Source: Dehalococcoidia bacterium (GTDB lineage Bacteria > Chloroflexota > Dehalococcoidia > Dehalococcoidales > DAOWLH01). From it: DNA of 13,632 nucleotides. The DNA is taken from the NCBI GenBank assembly GCA_030643515.1, contig DAOWLH010000044.1, positions 1 through 13,632 on the forward strand. Reading direction: 5' to 3'. The position numbers and the translations under genes were made by a program. The first letter of the stretch is position 1, and every line of letters starts with the position of its first letter. Below the pieces are notes generated by a model, which worked only from the letters and a program-made list of their open reading frames with translations, ran no database searches and was not told the DNA's origin. This document shows, one piece after another, positions 1 through 5,727 of this stretch.

Positions 1-222
1 CAAGGTTGAAATGGTGAGGTAAGAGCTCACCAGCGGCCGGGTGACCGGCCGGCTGGGTAAACCCCATCTGGAGCAAGGCCAAATAGAGGGACTTAAGGAC
101 GCCCGGCCTGTCCCCGGGTTGGCCGCATGACCCTGGTGGTAACATCGGGGCTAGATAGATGGTCACCGTCCTGGCTTGTTCAGGGTACAGAACTCGGCTT
201 ACAGGTTTACTTGGCCTGTTTT
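1..222 (+). ncRNA. rnpB: RNase P RNA, 3' portion (5' end outside window)
   Basis: Catalytic RNA of ribonuclease P, which removes the 5' leader of precursor tRNAs. The start of the window matches the middle of a bacterial type A RNA. A stem GGTGAGGTAAGAGCTCACC (about 12-30) corresponds to the E. coli segment around GGTAAGAGCGCACC. The GGTAA of the L15 loop, which binds the tRNA CCA end, lies near 54-60. The conserved GGAGCAAGGCCAAATAG follows at about 71-87, and the universal 3' motif ACAGAACTCGGCTTA at 187-201. The 5' half, with the 5' strands of P1-P4, lies before base 1. The 3' end was placed by comparison with the E. coli molecule and may be off by several bases. Identification rests on remembered conserved motifs, and several independent ones agree in order and spacing. 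Confidence 0.93.
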
Positions 223-226
223 ATTA
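201..226 (+). terminator. possible weak terminator at the end of rnpB
   Basis: ACAGG (201-205) can pair with CCTGT (215-219), and a T-rich run TTTTATT follows. The stem is only 5 bp, and the same bases may be needed in mature RNase P RNA, so this is a weak call. Confidence 0.35.
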
Positions 227-406
227 TCCAGCGGCCAGATTAATAGTTTCAAAAATATTTTACCTCCTTGTGCTGGCACAGAGTAAATGGCTAATAATAG
301 CCAAATAAGGGAGGACCGAAGAGCTTGGGCAGGTCTGGGTATGGCATGCCAGCAGCCCTCAGCGGGTTTGCCCCCCGCAGGTTAGCGGTATTATATTTTA
401 ACATAG
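227..406 (+). other. structured intergenic spacer, possible small RNA, no assigned function
   Basis: This spacer between rnpB and the 77-codon ORF has no convincing protein gene but several inverted repeats. CCTCCTT (263-269) can pair with AAGGGAGG (307-314) with one bulge, enclosing a perfect hairpin TGGCTA/TAGCCA (288-293/298-303). GGGC (327-330) pairs with GCCC (355-358) around an inner UGG-UAU/AUG-CCA stem. GCGGG (362-366) pairs with CCCGC (374-378). The CAGGTC...AGCAGCC spacing loosely recalls the SRP RNA core, but the GGAA tetraloop is absent, so I do not call it SRP RNA. I also saw no tmRNA or 6S signature. It could be an undescribed small RNA, or simply a structured leader or spacer. 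Confidence 0.35.
368..397 (+). promoter_or_regulatory. possible promoter for the 77-codon ORF
   Basis: TTGCCC (368-373) and TATATT (392-397) are separated by 18 bases and resemble -35 and -10 boxes. If real, transcription would start about 404, only a few bases before the ATG at 407, giving an essentially leaderless message. That fits the absence of a Shine-Dalgarno site. The -35 match is only moderate. Confidence 0.3.
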
Positions 407-640
407 ATGCCTGCTTTTAATCCGCTAGCCTGTGAGTTCGTCTCTTTCTGTGTTAACCGCTGTGGTGACCAGTGGCCAGGACTATACGACGAGATGTGTT
501 GGGTGGCCGGGCATAGGCTTTTCCACGGCATGGGCTATCGGGAGCTAAACCGGGTGGGGCTATCTCTTGGTCTGAACGATATCGAAAACACCCTTCAAAT
601 GGTGGATAAAGTTATTGCCCAACAGCGGGACCAGGCTTAA
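407..640 (+). CDS. conserved-looking 77-residue protein of unknown function
   Basis: A short protein with no family I can name. The composition looks like a genuine folded cytosolic protein: mixed helical character, three cysteines (in CEF, FCVNRC) and several tryptophans and aromatics early in the chain (DQWPGLYDEMCWVAGHRLF). The C-terminal helix ends in a charged tail. No signal peptide or membrane segment is visible. The ATG at 407 is directly preceded by an in-frame TAG (404-406), so no upstream start is possible. No Shine-Dalgarno motif lies within 15 bases upstream, so it may be read from a leaderless message. It sits between rnpB and the S41 protease on the same strand. Its stop codon lies inside a perfect inverted repeat (630-679). 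I think it is real because there is no overlapping competitor and the sequence is not low-complexity. Function is unassigned. Confidence 0.6.
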   Translation: MPAFNPLACEFVSFCVNRCGDQWPGLYDEMCWVAGHRLFHGMGYRELNRVGLSLGLNDIENTLQMVDKVIAQQRDQA

Positions 641-679
641 GTCAGCCAGTAGCCCCGTCTTGTGGTGCTTAAGCCTGGT
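630..679 (+). repeat. perfect 12-bp inverted repeat over the stop of the 77-codon ORF
   Basis: ACCAGGCTTAAG (630-641) and CTTAAGCCTGGT (668-679) are perfect reverse complements separated by 26 bases, and the left arm contains the TAA stop at 638-640. In RNA this would make a 12-bp hairpin after the ORF. No T-tract follows (TCTCCTTTGG), so an intrinsic terminator is doubtful. It could protect a 3' end, form a bidirectional structure, or be a protein-binding site. Confidence 0.7.
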
Positions 680-772
680 TCTCCTTTGGCTACCCATCAA
701 CTCTCTTGTTCCTTTCTTTATTACCGGATAGCTGATAAACTTTTACTACAGAACACCTAAGGAGCAAATCTG

Positions 773-1915
773 ATGTTAACAAGAAATAAACTGTGGCTGG
801 TTACCCTGTTATCGGTGGTAGCGCTTCTCATCTCCTTCGGTTTTGGTTATGGCCTGGGTCTCAGGGCAGGCCCTTCCGACCCGGCTTTTGCCAGCGTCGA
901 GCAGGTCTGGAACATAATCCTGGCGGATTATGTCGAGAAGGACAGGATTGATGTTGACCAGTTGAGCCAGGCGGCCATAGAGGCCATGGTGGAGCTTCTG
1001 GACGACCCGTACACCTCCTTTCTGGAATCGGAAACCTTCCAGCTAAGCTTTGGCGACCTGGAGGGGACTTATGAAGGCATCGGTGCCGAGGTGGCCATAA
1101 GGGATGAGCAACTGACGATTATCGCCCCCTTTGCCAATTCACCGGCGGCCGAGGCCGGTGTCCGGGCCGGCGATATCATTCTGGAGATAGATGGTGAGCC
1201 TACCGAGGGCCTGGGCCTGATAGAGGCGGTGGCCAAGGTTCGTGGGCCTGAGGGAACACAGGTCAGGCTGTTGGTCCTTCATCCGGGAGAGACCGAGCCG
1301 GTGGAGATAGTGGTTGTCCGCGGTGAGATTGCAGTCTCCAGTGTCTTTTTTGAGATGAGGGGTGATATCGCCTATATCAGAATCGATCGGTTTACCGAAA
1401 AGACCAACGAAGAGTTGACGCCGGTGCTGGAAACCATAGCTGCCGGGGCAGCAACCGGCATTGTCCTTGACCTGCGCAGCAACCCCGGAGGTCAATTGGA
1501 TGCGGTGGTTGATGTTACCAGCCGCTTTCTGGAAGAGGGATTGGTGGTGGTTAGTATCCGCGACAATGAGGGAAACGAAGAGATTATCCGGGTCAGCCGT
1601 CAGCCGCAAACCACCGGCCTGCCCATTGTGGTGCTGGTTAACGGCTTTAGCGCTAGTGGTAGTGAAGTGCTGGCCGGGGCCCTCAAGGACCACGGCCGGG
1701 CTACCATCGCCGGTACCACCACTTTCGGCAAGGGCAGCGTTAATTTAATATACGAGCTTGCCGACGGGTCTGGACTGTACATTACCGCTGCCCGCTGGCT
1801 GACACCTGATGGCCATATGATAGAGGGGGAGGGCATTTTCCCCGATGTTGCCCTGGAACTGGCTGGCGAGGATGCCATCCAGTGGGCAATAGACTACCTG
1901 CATGGCAATGGCTAG
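773..1915 (+). CDS. ctpA: S41-family C-terminal processing protease (CtpA/Prc type)
   Basis: A serine protease that cleaves proteins near their C-terminus, probably on the outer face of the membrane. Residues 1-10 are short and basic, and residues 8-30 form a hydrophobic segment that is either an uncleaved anchor or a signal peptide. Residues 40-90 match the helical N-terminal region of S41 proteases (DDPYTSFLE). A PDZ domain spans about 92-185 (GIGAEV, SPAAEAGVRAGDIILEIDG). The protease core starts near 186, with DLRSNPGG at 233-240. The catalytic Ser is most likely Ser295 in GFSASGSE and the general base Lys320 in TFGKGS, the 25-residue spacing seen in E. coli Prc (Ser430/Lys455). The length of 380 is normal for the single-PDZ bacterial form. 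The ATG at 773 has a good AAGGAG eight bases upstream (759-764). It appears to be a single gene: a separate promoter follows at 1923 and no clear one precedes it. Substrate unknown. Confidence 0.93.
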   Translation: MLTRNKLWLVTLLSVVALLISFGFGYGLGLRAGPSDPAFASVEQVWNIILADYVEKDRIDVDQLSQAAIEAMVELLDDPYTSFLESETFQLSFGDLEGTYEGIGAEVAIRDEQLTIIAPFANSPAAEAGVRAGDIILEIDGEPTEGLGLIEAVAKVRGPEGTQVRLLVLHPGETEPVEIVVVRGEIAVSSVFFEMRGDIAYIRIDRFTEKTNEELTPVLETIAAGAATGIVLDLRSNPGGQLDAVVDVTSRFLEEGLVVVSIRDNEGNEEIIRVSRQPQTTGLPIVVLVNGFSASGSEVLAGALKDHGRATIAGTTTFGKGSVNLIYELADGSGLYITAARWLTPDGHMIEGEGIFPDVALELAGEDAIQWAIDYLHGNG

Positions 1916-1922
1916 CTGCACT

Positions 1923-1951
1923 TTGATTTTCACCGCTGGTGCTGGTATAAT
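1923..1951 (+). promoter_or_regulatory. extended -10 promoter for the 51-codon cysteine protein
   Basis: TTGATT (1923-1928) and a perfect TATAAT (1946-1951) are 17 bases apart. TGG directly before the -10 gives a TGnTATAAT extended -10. The predicted start is about 1957-1958, upstream of a strong ribosome binding site. This is one of the clearest promoters in the window. Confidence 0.75.
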
Positions 1952-1982
1952 TGTCTTAATAACCTTCGGGAGGTAAAGACTG

Positions 1983-2138
1983 GTGAAAATTGTTAGCCTG
2001 TGCGGGGACCAGGGGTGCTGTCCGGTGGTCAAGATTGATGATGACCGTGTGGAAATAGGAGAAAAGGACAACCTCTGCGTTCTGAAGAAGAGTGAGTGGG
2101 AAGAGCTGAAGAAGAAGGTCTTGAGCAGAGAGCTATAA
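1983..2138 (+). CDS. 51-residue cysteine-motif protein (CGDQGCCP), function unknown
   Basis: A very short gene starting at GTG 1983, with GGGAGGT (1968-1974) eight bases upstream, its own extended -10 promoter and its own terminator. That full set of expression signals is strong evidence that it is real. The protein begins MKIVSLCGDQGCCPVVKIDD, with Cys7, Cys12 and Cys13 clustered early and Cys32 in DNLCVLKK. The middle (KIDDDRVEIGEKDN) looks like two short beta strands and the end (SEWEELKKKVLSREL) like a charged helix. Four cysteines in 51 residues suggest a small metal site, an Fe-S site or a redox thiol; this is inference, and the family is not known to me. No signal peptide is seen. It lies between the S41 protease and pheS but is transcriptionally separate from both. 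Confidence 0.8.
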   Translation: MKIVSLCGDQGCCPVVKIDDDRVEIGEKDNLCVLKKSEWEELKKKVLSREL

Positions 2139-2166
2139 TTGCATCTTGTTCATCTGATCATTCGGC

Positions 2167-2200
2167 AGGGCGGGGCCTAAGGCTCCGCCCTTTCCTGTTT
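2167..2200 (+). terminator. strong intrinsic terminator after the 51-codon gene
   Basis: An 11-bp GC-rich stem with one G-T pair (AGGGCGGGGCC 2167-2177 with GGCTCCGCCCT 2181-2191) and a 3-base TAA loop, followed by TTCCTGTTT. It lies 28 bases after the stop and separates this transcript from pheST. Confidence 0.85.
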
Positions 2201-2215
2201 AGGCCGGGCTGTCAG

Positions 2216-2245
2216 TTGACCCCCTCGCTGGTGATAGCCTATAAT
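2216..2245 (+). promoter_or_regulatory. sigma-70-type promoter for pheS-pheT
   Basis: TTGACC (2216-2221) and TATAAT (2240-2245) have an 18-base spacer. Transcription would begin near 2252, leaving a leader of only about 25 bases before pheS. That is too short for a T-box or a classical Phe attenuator. Confidence 0.75.
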
Positions 2246-2260
2246 CCGTAGGCAATCCAA

Positions 2261-2281
2261 ATGCTCCCGATTTTGTCATGA
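2261..2281 (+). other. possible six-codon upstream ORF overlapping the pheS start
   Basis: ATG CTC CCG ATT TTG TCA TGA encodes MLPILS, and its stop overlaps the pheS start codon as ATGA. It would begin about nine bases after the predicted transcription start and has no Shine-Dalgarno site. It contains no Phe codons, so a classical attenuator is excluded. Translational coupling is possible, but chance is also possible for so short an ORF. Confidence 0.25.
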
Positions 2282-3324
2282 GCGCCATACAACAACTTGA
2301 AGAACTTAAAACAACAGCACTGGCTGAGCTTGATGAAATAGCTGACCTCAGACGGCTTGCCTCCTGGAGAGTGCGCTATCTGGGAAAGAAGAGCCGGCTG
2401 ACCGGGATTCTGCGCGGGCTAGCCGGCCTGTCCCTTGAGGAGAAAAAAGCGGTCGGCGCTGCCGCCAATAAACTCAAGCTAACACTGGAGGAAGGTTTTG
2501 AGCAATGGCAGCAGGCGCTTCGGGACAAACGGGTGCTGGCCTCCACCGAAAAAGAGGGAATTGATATCTCTCTGCCAGGTCGTTTTCAGCCGGCGGGACG
2601 GCTGCACCCGGTGACGCAGGTGACCGCTGAAATCAATGATATATTCATCTCGATGGGCTTCGAGGTGGTGGAGGGGCCGGAGGTGGAGTTGGACTACTAC
2701 AACTTTGAAGCGCTGAACATTCCCAGGGAGCACCCGGCCAGGGATACCATGGCGACCCTCTGGGTGGACCATGGGACCGATGGCGGGCAGCAGCCGATGC
2801 TGCTGCGTACCCACACCTCGCCAATGCAGATCAGGGTCATGGAGAAGGTACCGCCGCCGCTCAGGATAGTGGTGCCGGGTAAGGTCTATCGCTACGAAGC
2901 CACAGATGCCACCCACATCCCCATGTTCTATCAGATTGAAGGGCTGGCGGTGGACAAGGGCATTACCATGGCCGACCTCAAGGGCACCCTCTACGAGTTT
3001 GCCCGTCGTTTCTTCGGTGAAGATAGAAGGGTTCGTTTCCGCTGTGACTACTTCCCCTTCGTTGAGCCTGGCGCTGAGATGGCTATTGAGTGCGCCGTCT
3101 GCCGCGGCAGTGGCTGTCGTCTGTGCGGTTCCAGCGGCTGGATTGAGATACTGGGCGCCGGTATGGTTCACCCCTGGGTTTTGGAAAGGGTCAACATTGA
3201 CCCCGAAATATACTCCGGCTTTGCCTTTGGTATGGGCATCGAGCGCATCCCCATGCTGCGCTACGGTGTTGACGACATCCGGCTGTTCTACGGCAGTGAC
3301 CTTAGGTTTCTGAGGCAGTTTTAG
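2278..3324 (+). CDS. pheS: phenylalanyl-tRNA synthetase alpha subunit
   Basis: Catalytic subunit of the alpha2-beta2 class II enzyme that charges tRNA-Phe with phenylalanine using ATP, in the cytosol. The N-terminal coiled-coil tRNA-binding arm spans about 1-90, including RVRYLGKKSRLT. The class II core follows: LRTHTSPMQ (176-184), the motif 2 region KVYRYEATDATHIPMFYQIEG, FPFVEPGAEM, and motif 3 FAFGMGIERIPMLRYGVDDIR near the end. An insertion carries a CX2CX4CX2C knuckle (Cys272, 275, 280, 283), as in PheS from a subset of bacteria; it probably binds zinc. The length of 348 is typical. The ATG at 2278 fits the normal PheS N-terminus, but no Shine-Dalgarno is visible. A six-codon ORF (2261-2281) overlaps the start as ATGA. 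The stop TAG abuts the pheT ATG, so the pair forms an operon. Confidence 0.97.
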   Translation: MSAIQQLEELKTTALAELDEIADLRRLASWRVRYLGKKSRLTGILRGLAGLSLEEKKAVGAAANKLKLTLEEGFEQWQQALRDKRVLASTEKEGIDISLPGRFQPAGRLHPVTQVTAEINDIFISMGFEVVEGPEVELDYYNFEALNIPREHPARDTMATLWVDHGTDGGQQPMLLRTHTSPMQIRVMEKVPPPLRIVVPGKVYRYEATDATHIPMFYQIEGLAVDKGITMADLKGTLYEFARRFFGEDRRVRFRCDYFPFVEPGAEMAIECAVCRGSGCRLCGSSGWIEILGAGMVHPWVLERVNIDPEIYSGFAFGMGIERIPMLRYGVDDIRLFYGSDLRFLRQF

Positions 3325-5727
3325 ATGAAGGCCTCCATGAGCTGGCTGAGAGATTATGTGGCTATCGACCTGCCCCTGGGTGAGCTGGCCAGGAAGCTGA
3401 CCATGGCCGGCGCCGAGGCTACTGTGATTCAGATTGGTGGTGACCGGTGGCAGGGAGTAGTTATCGGCCGGATAGCGGCCATCGACCTTCACCCCAACGC
3501 CGACCGCCTGCGTCTGGTTACCGTGGACCTGGGCACCCAGCAGCCGACCGTGGTCTGCGGCGCCCCCAATCTCCGCCTCGGCGATAAGATTGCCTTTGCC
3601 CATACCGGCGCCGAGCTCATTGACGGCTACAGCGGCCAGAGAGCCGTCCTTAAACCGGCCAGGATACGCGGTGTAACCTCCAGCGGTATGGTCTGCTCGG
3701 AGAAGGAACTGGGCATCTCCGATAGCCATGAAGGTATCATGGTGCTGTCGGCCGATGCTCCCCTGGGCCAGCCGCTGGCCGACTTTCTCGGCGATACCGT
3801 TTTGGACCTGGAAGTGACCCCCAACCGCCCCGACCTGCTCTCGGTCATCGGTGTTGCCCGGGAGGTGGCTGCTCTTACCGGGCAGTCGGTGTCTGTTGCC
3901 GAAGTCAGCTACCCGGAGGCCGGCCCACTGGTAGCGGAGGAGGTAGCGGTTGAAATTGCTGACCCCGACCTGTGCCCCCGCTACTGCGCCAGCCTGATTT
4001 CCGGTATAAAGATAGGCGATTCCCCAGGCTGGCTGAAAGAGCGGTTGACGGCCTGCGGCATGCGCCCGATAAACAACATCGTTGATGTCACCAACTACGT
4101 AATGCTGGAATACGGGCAGCCATTGCACGGCTTTGACTATGACAAAATCAGAGATAAAAAGATTATCGTGCGCCGTGCCGGTGAGGGCGAGGTTCTCGTT
4201 TCACTGGATGGAGTGGAGCGCAGCCTCAATCGGGAGATGCTGGTCATCGCCGACAGCCGGCGGATGATAGCCATTGCCGGCGTAATGGGCGGCGCCAACA
4301 GCGAGGTAAGCCGGGATACCACCTCAATTCTGCTGGAATCAGCCAGTTTCAACCCGGCCAGCATACACTATACCAGCCACGGGCTGGGCTTGACGAGCGA
4401 AGCCAGCATGCGCTTTGAGAGGGCCGTCCGCCCGGAACTGACACTGCCGGCGCTCAGGCGGGCGACTCAGCTTATGCTGGAACTGGCTGGTGGCCAGGCG
4501 GCTAAGGGTATAATAGATGTTTACCCCGGGCAGAAAGAGAGACAACCCATCAATCTGAGGACTTCCCGTACAAACCAGATACTTGGCATGGAGTTGACCG
4601 CCGAGCAGATAGCTGCCACGCTTTCTTCTCTGGGGTTTGAACTTCAAAAAGCAGCGACAGACGGTGATTTTCGGGTAATGGTTCCCTACTGGCGCAGCGA
4701 CATTAGCCTTGAGGTCGACCTGATAGAGGAGGTCGCCCGTGTTGTTGGCTATGAAGCCATCCCGGCAACCATGCTCAGCAGCTCGATGCCCCGGCAGGAC
4801 CCGGCTCCTATCCTGGGGCTGAAGAAGGAAGTAAGGCAGGGCCTTGCCGGCTTTGGTTTTCAGGAAGTAATAACCTATTCCCTGACCAGCCGTGAACTGC
4901 TGGAAAAGGTGGTGACCGCTCATCCTTTAAAGCCGGCGCCGCTTCACCTGGCCAACGCCATGACGGCTGACCAGGAGTATCTCAGGACCAGCCTGAGGGG
5001 CAACCTCCTGTCCGCCCTGGCGGCCAACATACGCCACGAGGATGGGGCCATCAGGCTCTTCGAGCTGGGCAGGGTTTACCTCCCCAGGGACAACGCTTTG
5101 CCCGATGAAGTTGAGATGTTGTGCGGCCTGCTGGCCGCTTCCGGAGGTGAAAAGTCCTGGAATGCGAGCTCGGAGACCATCGATTTCTTTGCCGTCAAGG
5201 GTGTCGTGGAGAGTCTGCTGGCTCATCTTTATATTGCTGGCAGCTACATAGAGGCCGGGGATAGTGGTTTGCGACCAGGCTGGCAGGCGGCCGTTATTGT
5301 TAATGGGGATAAAATCGGCGTTATCGGTGAGTTGCATTCCAAAGTGGCCGAGGCTTTTGAAATATTGCGGCCGGTTTATCTCTTTGAGGTGAGCCTGGCA
5401 GCTCTGCTGCCGCATGCCTTGGACTGCAGGCCCTTTCAGCCGATAGCCCGCTTTCCGGCAGTGGTCAGGGATATAGCCCTGGTGGTGGATTCCCGGGTTA
5501 GTCACCAGCAGGTAATGGGCATTATCCGGAGCTTTGCGCTGGTCGGCAAAGTAACCCTGTTTGATGTCTATACCGGCCGGCAGGTACCGCCGGGCAAGAA
5601 GTCGATGGCCTACCGTATTAGCTTCCAGTCAAAAGACCACACGCTGACAGATGAGCAAGCAGACAAAATACTCAAAGAGATATTGGACAGGCTGGCCGGT
5701 GAGCTTGGGGCTAGCCTGAGGGCGTAA
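3325..5727 (+). CDS. pheT: phenylalanyl-tRNA synthetase beta subunit
   Basis: Partner of PheS; it recognises tRNA-Phe and edits mischarged Tyr-tRNA-Phe. Domains in order: an N-terminal strand; an EMAP-II-like tRNA-binding OB fold at about 43-150 (GRIAAIDLHPNADRLRLVTVD, VVCGAPNLRLGDKIAFA); VTPNRPDLLSVIGVARE near 168; the B3/4 editing domain at about 210-385 (MRPINNIVDVTNYVMLEYGQP, GVMGGANSEV, GLTSEASMRFER); a B5 domain at about 405-475; and a catalytic-like core. A C-terminal FDX-ACB anticodon-binding domain starts near 706 (RFPAVVRDIALVVD) and ends at residue 800. The full length of 800 is typical. The ATG directly follows the pheS stop (TAGATG), which suggests coupled translation and the 1:1 ratio the complex needs. 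The last 17 bases overlap the end of convergent proS. Confidence 0.97.
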   Translation: MKASMSWLRDYVAIDLPLGELARKLTMAGAEATVIQIGGDRWQGVVIGRIAAIDLHPNADRLRLVTVDLGTQQPTVVCGAPNLRLGDKIAFAHTGAELIDGYSGQRAVLKPARIRGVTSSGMVCSEKELGISDSHEGIMVLSADAPLGQPLADFLGDTVLDLEVTPNRPDLLSVIGVAREVAALTGQSVSVAEVSYPEAGPLVAEEVAVEIADPDLCPRYCASLISGIKIGDSPGWLKERLTACGMRPINNIVDVTNYVMLEYGQPLHGFDYDKIRDKKIIVRRAGEGEVLVSLDGVERSLNREMLVIADSRRMIAIAGVMGGANSEVSRDTTSILLESASFNPASIHYTSHGLGLTSEASMRFERAVRPELTLPALRRATQLMLELAGGQAAKGIIDVYPGQKERQPINLRTSRTNQILGMELTAEQIAATLSSLGFELQKAATDGDFRVMVPYWRSDISLEVDLIEEVARVVGYEAIPATMLSSSMPRQDPAPILGLKKEVRQGLAGFGFQEVITYSLTSRELLEKVVTAHPLKPAPLHLANAMTADQEYLRTSLRGNLLSALAANIRHEDGAIRLFELGRVYLPRDNALPDEVEMLCGLLAASGGEKSWNASSETIDFFAVKGVVESLLAHLYIAGSYIEAGDSGLRPGWQAAVIVNGDKIGVIGELHSKVAEAFEILRPVYLFEVSLAALLPHALDCRPFQPIARFPAVVRDIALVVDSRVSHQQVMGIIRSFALVGKVTLFDVYTGRQVPPGKKSMAYRISFQSKDHTLTDEQADKILKEILDRLAGELGASLRA

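Noticed and set aside
199..252. 17-codon minus-strand ORF starting TTG with a perfect AAGGAGGT upstream (262-269)
   Set aside because: It overlaps the 3' end of rnpB, is very short and has no recognisable product. The strong site is as well explained by RNA structure on the plus strand.
314..360. SRP (4.5S-like) RNA because of CAGGTC...AGCAGCC
   Set aside because: The GNRA-type GGAA tetraloop and the correct stem length of SRP domain IV are missing, so the resemblance is superficial.
1139..1693. 184-codon open frame on the minus strand within the S41 protease
   Set aside because: Fully antisense to a gene with complete catalytic motifs; no start signals and no recognisable domain.
2201..2277. 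T-box or Phe attenuator ahead of pheS
   Set aside because: The promoter at 2216-2245 leaves a leader of about 25 bases with no Phe codons and no terminator hairpin.
2479..4128. 549-codon open frame on the minus strand
   Set aside because: It lies wholly opposite pheS and pheT, which are unmistakable. Its protein has the His/Gln/Gly-rich, non-folding composition of an antisense shadow of GC-rich coding DNA.
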